Positions 60,721 through 63,817 of a DNA stretch of 63,817 bases are shown in pieces. Position 1 is the stretch's first letter. Each line of letters opens with the position of its first letter. Where the stretch lies: positions 1 through 63,817 of the forward strand of contig JAFKJU010000034.1 of assembly GCA_017305935.1 (NCBI GenBank), written 5' to 3'. Source of the DNA: Hyphomicrobiales bacterium. Its GTDB lineage: Bacteria; Pseudomonadota; Alphaproteobacteria; Rhizobiales; Rhizobiaceae. The notes under the pieces were generated by a model, which saw nothing but the letters and a program-made list of their open reading frames with translations, ran no database searches and was not told where the DNA came from. A program made the translations under genes and the position numbers.

Positions 60721-61137
60721 TCAGTGGTTGCCGTTGCCGTTGAAGTTGCCGTTGAACCCGCCGCGGTTGCTGCCGCCGTTGCCGTTGCCATTGCCAAGGC
60801 CGCGATTGCCGTTGCCGTTGACGTTGCCGTTGCCGAAACCGAGGTTGCTGTTGCCGTTCATATTGCCGTTGCCGAAGCCGCCATTGCTGTTGCCGTTCAG
60901 GTTCCCGTTGCCGATGCCCCAGTTGCCGTTGCCGTTGAGGTTGCCGTTGCCGATGCCCCAGTTGCCGTTGCCATTGCCATTGCCGTTGAGAGCGCCGACA
61001 TTGCTGTTGCCGTTACCGTTGCCGTTGCCGATCCCGAGATTGCCGTTGCCGTTGCCATTGCCGCTTCCCACCGAGGCGGCTTCGGCATAGCCGGAGAGGG
61101 CGAGAACTGCGACCGAGACGAGGATCCACTTTTTCAT
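60721..61137 (-). CDS. Secreted Gly-Asn repeat protein C, 138 residues
   Basis: Signal peptide MKKWILVSVAVLALSGYAEA, mature part almost entirely Gly and Asn with periodic hydrophobics: units such as GNWGIGNGNLNGN, GNMNGNSNLGFGN, ending FNGNFNGNGNH. About one aromatic or aliphatic residue every 10-12 positions suggests a beta-helical or amyloid-like stack. AAGGAGAA precedes the ATG. First gene of the set; divergent from the sensor kinase gene. No family recognised with confidence. Confidence 0.75.
   Translation of the reverse strand: MKKWILVSVAVLALSGYAEAASVGSGNGNGNGNLGIGNGNGNGNSNVGALNGNGNGNGNWGIGNGNLNGNGNWGIGNGNLNGNSNGGFGNGNMNGNSNLGFGNGNVNGNGNRGLGNGNGNGGSNRGGFNGNFNGNGNH
60725..61065 (-). repeat. 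Hexanucleotide-rich coding repeat (GGCAAC units)
   Basis: Runs of GGCAAC, read as Gly-Asn, repeat with interruptions through gene C; similar runs occur at 59985-60095 and 60430-60545 in genes A and B. Slippage by six bases would keep the frame and change repeat length. Confidence 0.7.
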
Positions 61138-61375
61138 GACGTTCTCCTTCGTGAGTGTTGACTTGCGCGCCGGCGACCTTCGCTCGACAGCCGAATGATC
61201 GTCATTTCCCGAAAGCGCACAATTACGCGCGGCCTCCTGGCGTGTCGGATTGCTTGCCCGGTCCGTGTCAGGCATTTCCCTACATACCCTGCCGGATTAT
61301 TCTGCTAGTAGTTTGCGTCATGGACAGTGCATCGGGTGTATCAGGATCGCCGCCATCGTTTTGTGAGCAGACGAC

Positions 61376-62686
61376 ATGCCGCAAACCATTAAGCAAACCG
61401 ACGTCACGCGCAGGAAAGCAAGAAGATATCTTGCTATCGGTATAGTATCTCTGGTTTTGACCACAGTCTTTCTTTCAGGATATGTTCTATGGGAAATGGA
61501 TTTCGGCACGCCGAAGGATGCGGACGATTTTCTTCTCTGTGCGATCGTCATCCTGAATCCGGTGACGGCTTTCTGTCTGATGCAGGCCGGAAAAGAAATG
61601 GCCAAGGTGGCCGCCAGCCGCTTGCGGGCGCAACAGGAGGCCGAACGCCAGAGGCTGCGGCTCGAAGCCATCATGGAACAGATGCCGGTGGGGATCGTCC
61701 TCGTCAACGCCGCGCACGACATGGTGCTTGCCAATGGCAGCTATTACGAGCTGTTCCAGATCGAGCACGAGCTGGCGGTGGCAACGAAATCGCGCGGTCG
61801 CCTGAACCTCCACACGCCGGATGGTGACGTCTATCCCCTGGAGCGATGGCCAGGGTCGCGCGTGCTCGCCACCGGCCGGCCGGTGCTCAACGAGGAGCTT
61901 TTCGTCGAGAGGACGGACGGCAAGAGAATCTACCTCCTCGTCAATGCCGCGCCGATCGTCGATTCCTCGGGAGATACAAGCGTCGTCGTCACCTATTGCG
62001 ATATCACCGATCGCAAGATCGCCGAGGAAAACAACAATATACTGCTGCGGCGGGTCCTCGGCGCCCAGGAGGAGGAGCGCCTCAGGATAGCGCGCGAACT
62101 GCACGACCAAATCGGTCAGGACCTGACGGTTCTCTCGCTCGGGCTGAAGACGCTTGAAACTTCGGCGGACCGGGCTCAAACTGAGCGGATCAGGGGATTG
62201 CGCCATGCGGTCGGCCTGATGGACGATCATGTGCGCCACCTGACCGCCTCGCTCCGGCCGTTGACGTTGAGCGATCTCGGACTCAGCCGCGCGCTGGAGG
62301 ATCTGGTCAACGACTGGGGCAAGCGGCTTGGAATTCGCGTGGGCACCGATCTGCATGCGCTCGATATCGAAATCTCGGAACTCGCCAGCATCGTCATCTA
62401 CCGCGTCGTTCAGGAGGCAATCACCAACATCGCCAAGCATGCCCATGCATCCACATTAAGAGTGGCCGCCAGACGCTCCGGCTCCGTGCTGAGGGTCGTC
62501 GTCAGCGATGACGGCGCAGGCTTCGAGGCCGGCCCGCTGCAGAACATATCCGGAAAATGTTTCGGTCTTGCCGGAATGTCGGAGCGATTGTCGATGATCG
62601 GGGGGGCACCTGCGCATCGAGAGCCATATTGGAAAAGGAACCGATGTCGTCGCCTCGGTTCCGTTAAAAATGGTGTTGAACGATGA
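61376..62686 (+). CDS. Sensor histidine kinase, NarL/HisKA_3 type, frame disturbed near C-terminus
   Basis: Two N-terminal membrane helices (about 18-38 and 52-70), a PAS domain (about 95-215), a HisKA_3 dimerisation domain with the phospho-accepting His243 in ARELHDQIGQ, and a HATPase with N box AITNIAKHAHAS and DDGAGF. After Gly410 the frame reads APAHREPYWKRNRCRRL instead of the expected G2 box. One base earlier in frame, after the run of seven G at 62600-62606, HLRIESHIGKGTDVVASVPL is encoded to a stop at 62720. The annotated stop overlaps the regulator ATG. Partner: the response regulator that follows. Confidence 0.85.
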   Translation: MPQTIKQTDVTRRKARRYLAIGIVSLVLTTVFLSGYVLWEMDFGTPKDADDFLLCAIVILNPVTAFCLMQAGKEMAKVAASRLRAQQEAERQRLRLEAIMEQMPVGIVLVNAAHDMVLANGSYYELFQIEHELAVATKSRGRLNLHTPDGDVYPLERWPGSRVLATGRPVLNEELFVERTDGKRIYLLVNAAPIVDSSGDTSVVVTYCDITDRKIAEENNNILLRRVLGAQEEERLRIARELHDQIGQDLTVLSLGLKTLETSADRAQTERIRGLRHAVGLMDDHVRHLTASLRPLTLSDLGLSRALEDLVNDWGKRLGIRVGTDLHALDIEISELASIVIYRVVQEAITNIAKHAHASTLRVAARRSGSVLRVVVSDDGAGFEAGPLQNISGKCFGLAGMSERLSMIGGAPAHREPYWKRNRCRRLGSVKNGVER

Positions 62687-63402
62687 CAAGACAAACGACA
62701 TCCCGGTTGCTGATTGTTGACGACCATCCTCTCATTCTCTCGGGAATTCAGGCGCTGCTGGAAGGGCAGGCCGATCTCGACGTGATCGGCACCGCCCAGA
62801 CCGCGCATGCGGCCCTGGAGGCGATCAGGCTCTGCCGTCCCGATCTGGTCATTGCCGACGGCACCTTGCCCGACATGAGCGGGATAACCCTGGTGCGGCG
62901 CATCCGGGAAACCTGCCCCGGCATCCTGACGCTGGCGCTGACGCTGCACGACGAAGGCCCCTATATCCGGGAATTCGTCAAAGCGGGCGTCAATGGCTTC
63001 GTCCTGAAGCGCTCGGCGGCGGAGGATCTGCTGCATGCCGTCCGCGCCGTCCTGCATGGCGGAACCTATATCGATCCCGCCGTCATGTCGAAGATCTGCT
63101 CGATCGTTCCGGACAACGCGATCCAGACGGACGTGCTGAGCGAACGCGAGGAATGCGTCGTCCGCCTGGTGGCGGAAGGTTTCAGCAACAAGGAAATTTC
63201 CCGCCGCCTGGCGGTCAGCGTCAAGACGATCGAAACCTACCGGGCGCGCGCCTGCGAAAAACTCGGCATCCACAACCGCGCCGCCCTCGTGCGCCACGCC
63301 CTGAAGGAAGGCTGGCTGGCGCAGAACATATTGCCATCCGACTACACGGTCGCGAGCGTCGAGACCGGCCGGCTGTACTCGCCGTTGCGGGCCCGCCCGT
63401 GA
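62683..63402 (+). CDS. LuxR/NarL-type response regulator
   Basis: 239 residues: receiver domain (about 5-125) with acidic pocket Asp13-Asp14, phospho-acceptor Asp59 (PDLVIADG) and conserved Lys in VLKRS; LuxR helix-turn-helix (about 150-215; LSEREECVVRLVAEGFSNKE, RLAVSVKTIETYRARACEKL). ATG overlaps the kinase stop. Likely targets are the adjacent Gly-Asn repeat genes or distant ones; inference by proximity. Confidence 0.92.
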   Translation: MTRQTTSRLLIVDDHPLILSGIQALLEGQADLDVIGTAQTAHAALEAIRLCRPDLVIADGTLPDMSGITLVRRIRETCPGILTLALTLHDEGPYIREFVKAGVNGFVLKRSAAEDLLHAVRAVLHGGTYIDPAVMSKICSIVPDNAIQTDVLSEREECVVRLVAEGFSNKEISRRLAVSVKTIETYRARACEKLGIHNRAALVRHALKEGWLAQNILPSDYTVASVETGRLYSPLRARP

Positions 63403-63411
63403 GCCGGCAGC

Positions 63412-63817
63412 CTATCCGGGGGAAGCGTAGCGTGCTTCCATGAGATCGGCCTCGCGCACCAGCTTGCGCACCAGGTCGTCGGACAGCTTTCTGGCGCGGC
63501 CGAGGCGGTAGATTTCGTCGCGCTCGGCCCGTACGGCGGCCAGCCGCAGGCGGCGCTCGACCTGTTCCAGATGCTGCGCCTGCTCCGCCTCGTCGCCGGT
63601 CTTCGAATGACCGTTGATCCTCTGGCGGTAAAGCTCCATCAACCTGCTGCCGACATCGGCATAGAGATCGGCGTCGCCGCGGCCTTCGCCAAGTTCGTGC
63701 TGCAAGCGTTCGACCATGCGGATCGCCGCCGGGGGCAGCGAGACGAAGGTGGTGGGCCGATAGGTGCTGACCGCCCGCACCCAGCCCTCGACGACGGCCA
63801 ACAGGATCTCCAGGCGG
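63412..63817 (-). CDS. Cation/proton antiporter C-terminal part (cut by window edge)
   Basis: About 134 C-terminal residues are visible, from RLEILLAVVEGWVRAVSTYR on, without membrane helices. The tail (MELYRQRINGHSK, LRLAAVRAERDEIYRLGRARKLSDDLVRKLVREADLMEA split here by motif) matches the cytosolic C-terminus of CPA1/NhaP-type Na+/H+ antiporters of the YjcE kind. The membrane domain lies outside the window. Convergent with the response regulator gene. Confidence 0.72.
   Translation of the reverse strand, partial: RLEILLAVVEGWVRAVSTYRPTTFVSLPPAAIRMVERLQHELGEGRGDADLYADVGSRLMELYRQRINGHSKTGDEAEQAQHLEQVERRLRLAAVRAERDEIYRLGRARKLSDDLVRKLVREADLMEARYASPG

Noticed and set aside
59985-61065. CRISPR-like short tandem repeats
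   Set aside because: The units are six bases and coding, with no spacers of constant length and no cas genes.
60305-61090. Plus-strand frames rich in Pro-Leu or Ala-Val opposite the Gly-Asn repeat genes
   Set aside because: They come from reading the hexamer repeats on the other strand; the minus-strand frames have signal peptides and ribosome sites, these do not.

Overview
The window reads as chromosome or chromid sequence from a Rhizobiales alphaproteobacterium, most likely family Rhizobiaceae (Rhizobium/Shinella/Ensifer/Agrobacterium-like). The grounds are uniformly high GC coding DNA, a two-cysteine porin of the RopA/Omp2b type, a repA-repB partition locus with repABC-type parS palindromes, a PhoB box of rhizobial form, and three copies of intergenic repeats that I recognise as typical of rhizobial genomes. 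No rRNA, tRNA, insertion sequence or CRISPR array was seen.

Layout. 1-9364 (minus): a catabolic operon (aldehyde dehydrogenase, M19-dipeptidase-like protein, 563-residue unknown, DUF3726 protein, Ldh-family oxidoreductase) followed by a ProU/OpuA-type betaine ABC transporter and purU, with a divergent LysR regulator at 9465. 10548-14554 (plus): ABC exporter, family 25 glycosyltransferase, porin with an upstream Pho box. 14619-22447 (minus): APC permease, then a tight operon with a NicX-like ring-cleavage dioxygenase, an acyl-CoA-dehydrogenase-fold protein lacking its catalytic Glu, an SRPBCC-alpha/beta-hydrolase fusion, a TetR regulator, a glutamine-synthetase-like ligase and a flavin reductase. 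22681-25465 (minus): flavin reductase, fumarylacetoacetase-family hydrolase and gentisate-dioxygenase-like bicupin, divergent from a GntR/FCD regulator. 26458-38337: solute-binding protein, LysE exporter, nitronate monooxygenase plus TetR, chemoreceptor, DUF1810, CbpA/CbpM-like co-chaperone pair, FtsK, DUF2000. 38372-46572 (plus): AraC regulator, repAB with two parS sites and no repC, MocR-type regulator, P1B metal ATPase under a MerR-type promoter, L,D-transpeptidase lipoprotein. 46569-51222 (minus): MttB-like methyltransferase, polar amino acid ABC transporter, second L,D-transpeptidase. 51594-58783: enoyl-CoA hydratase, soxBDAG sarcosine oxidase and a divergent GbdR-like regulator. 59057-63817: an unknown 210-residue protein, three tandem secreted Gly-Asn-repeat proteins, a NarL-type two-component system and the end of a cation/proton antiporter.

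How it works together. Several modules concern methylated amines and one-carbon units: betaine uptake, PurU (formyl-THF to formate), an MttB-like protein, sarcosine oxidase and a GbdR-like regulator. A second theme is ring cleavage: NicX-like and gentisate-like dioxygenases in adjacent operons sharing an identical 15-base operator-like sequence. The least explained parts are the 3.6-9.4 kb operon, whose M19-like member has lost metal ligands and whose Ldh-like member has lost a conserved His; the NicX-like operon; and the Gly-Asn-repeat gene trio beside a two-component system whose kinase carries a frameshift in a run of seven G.
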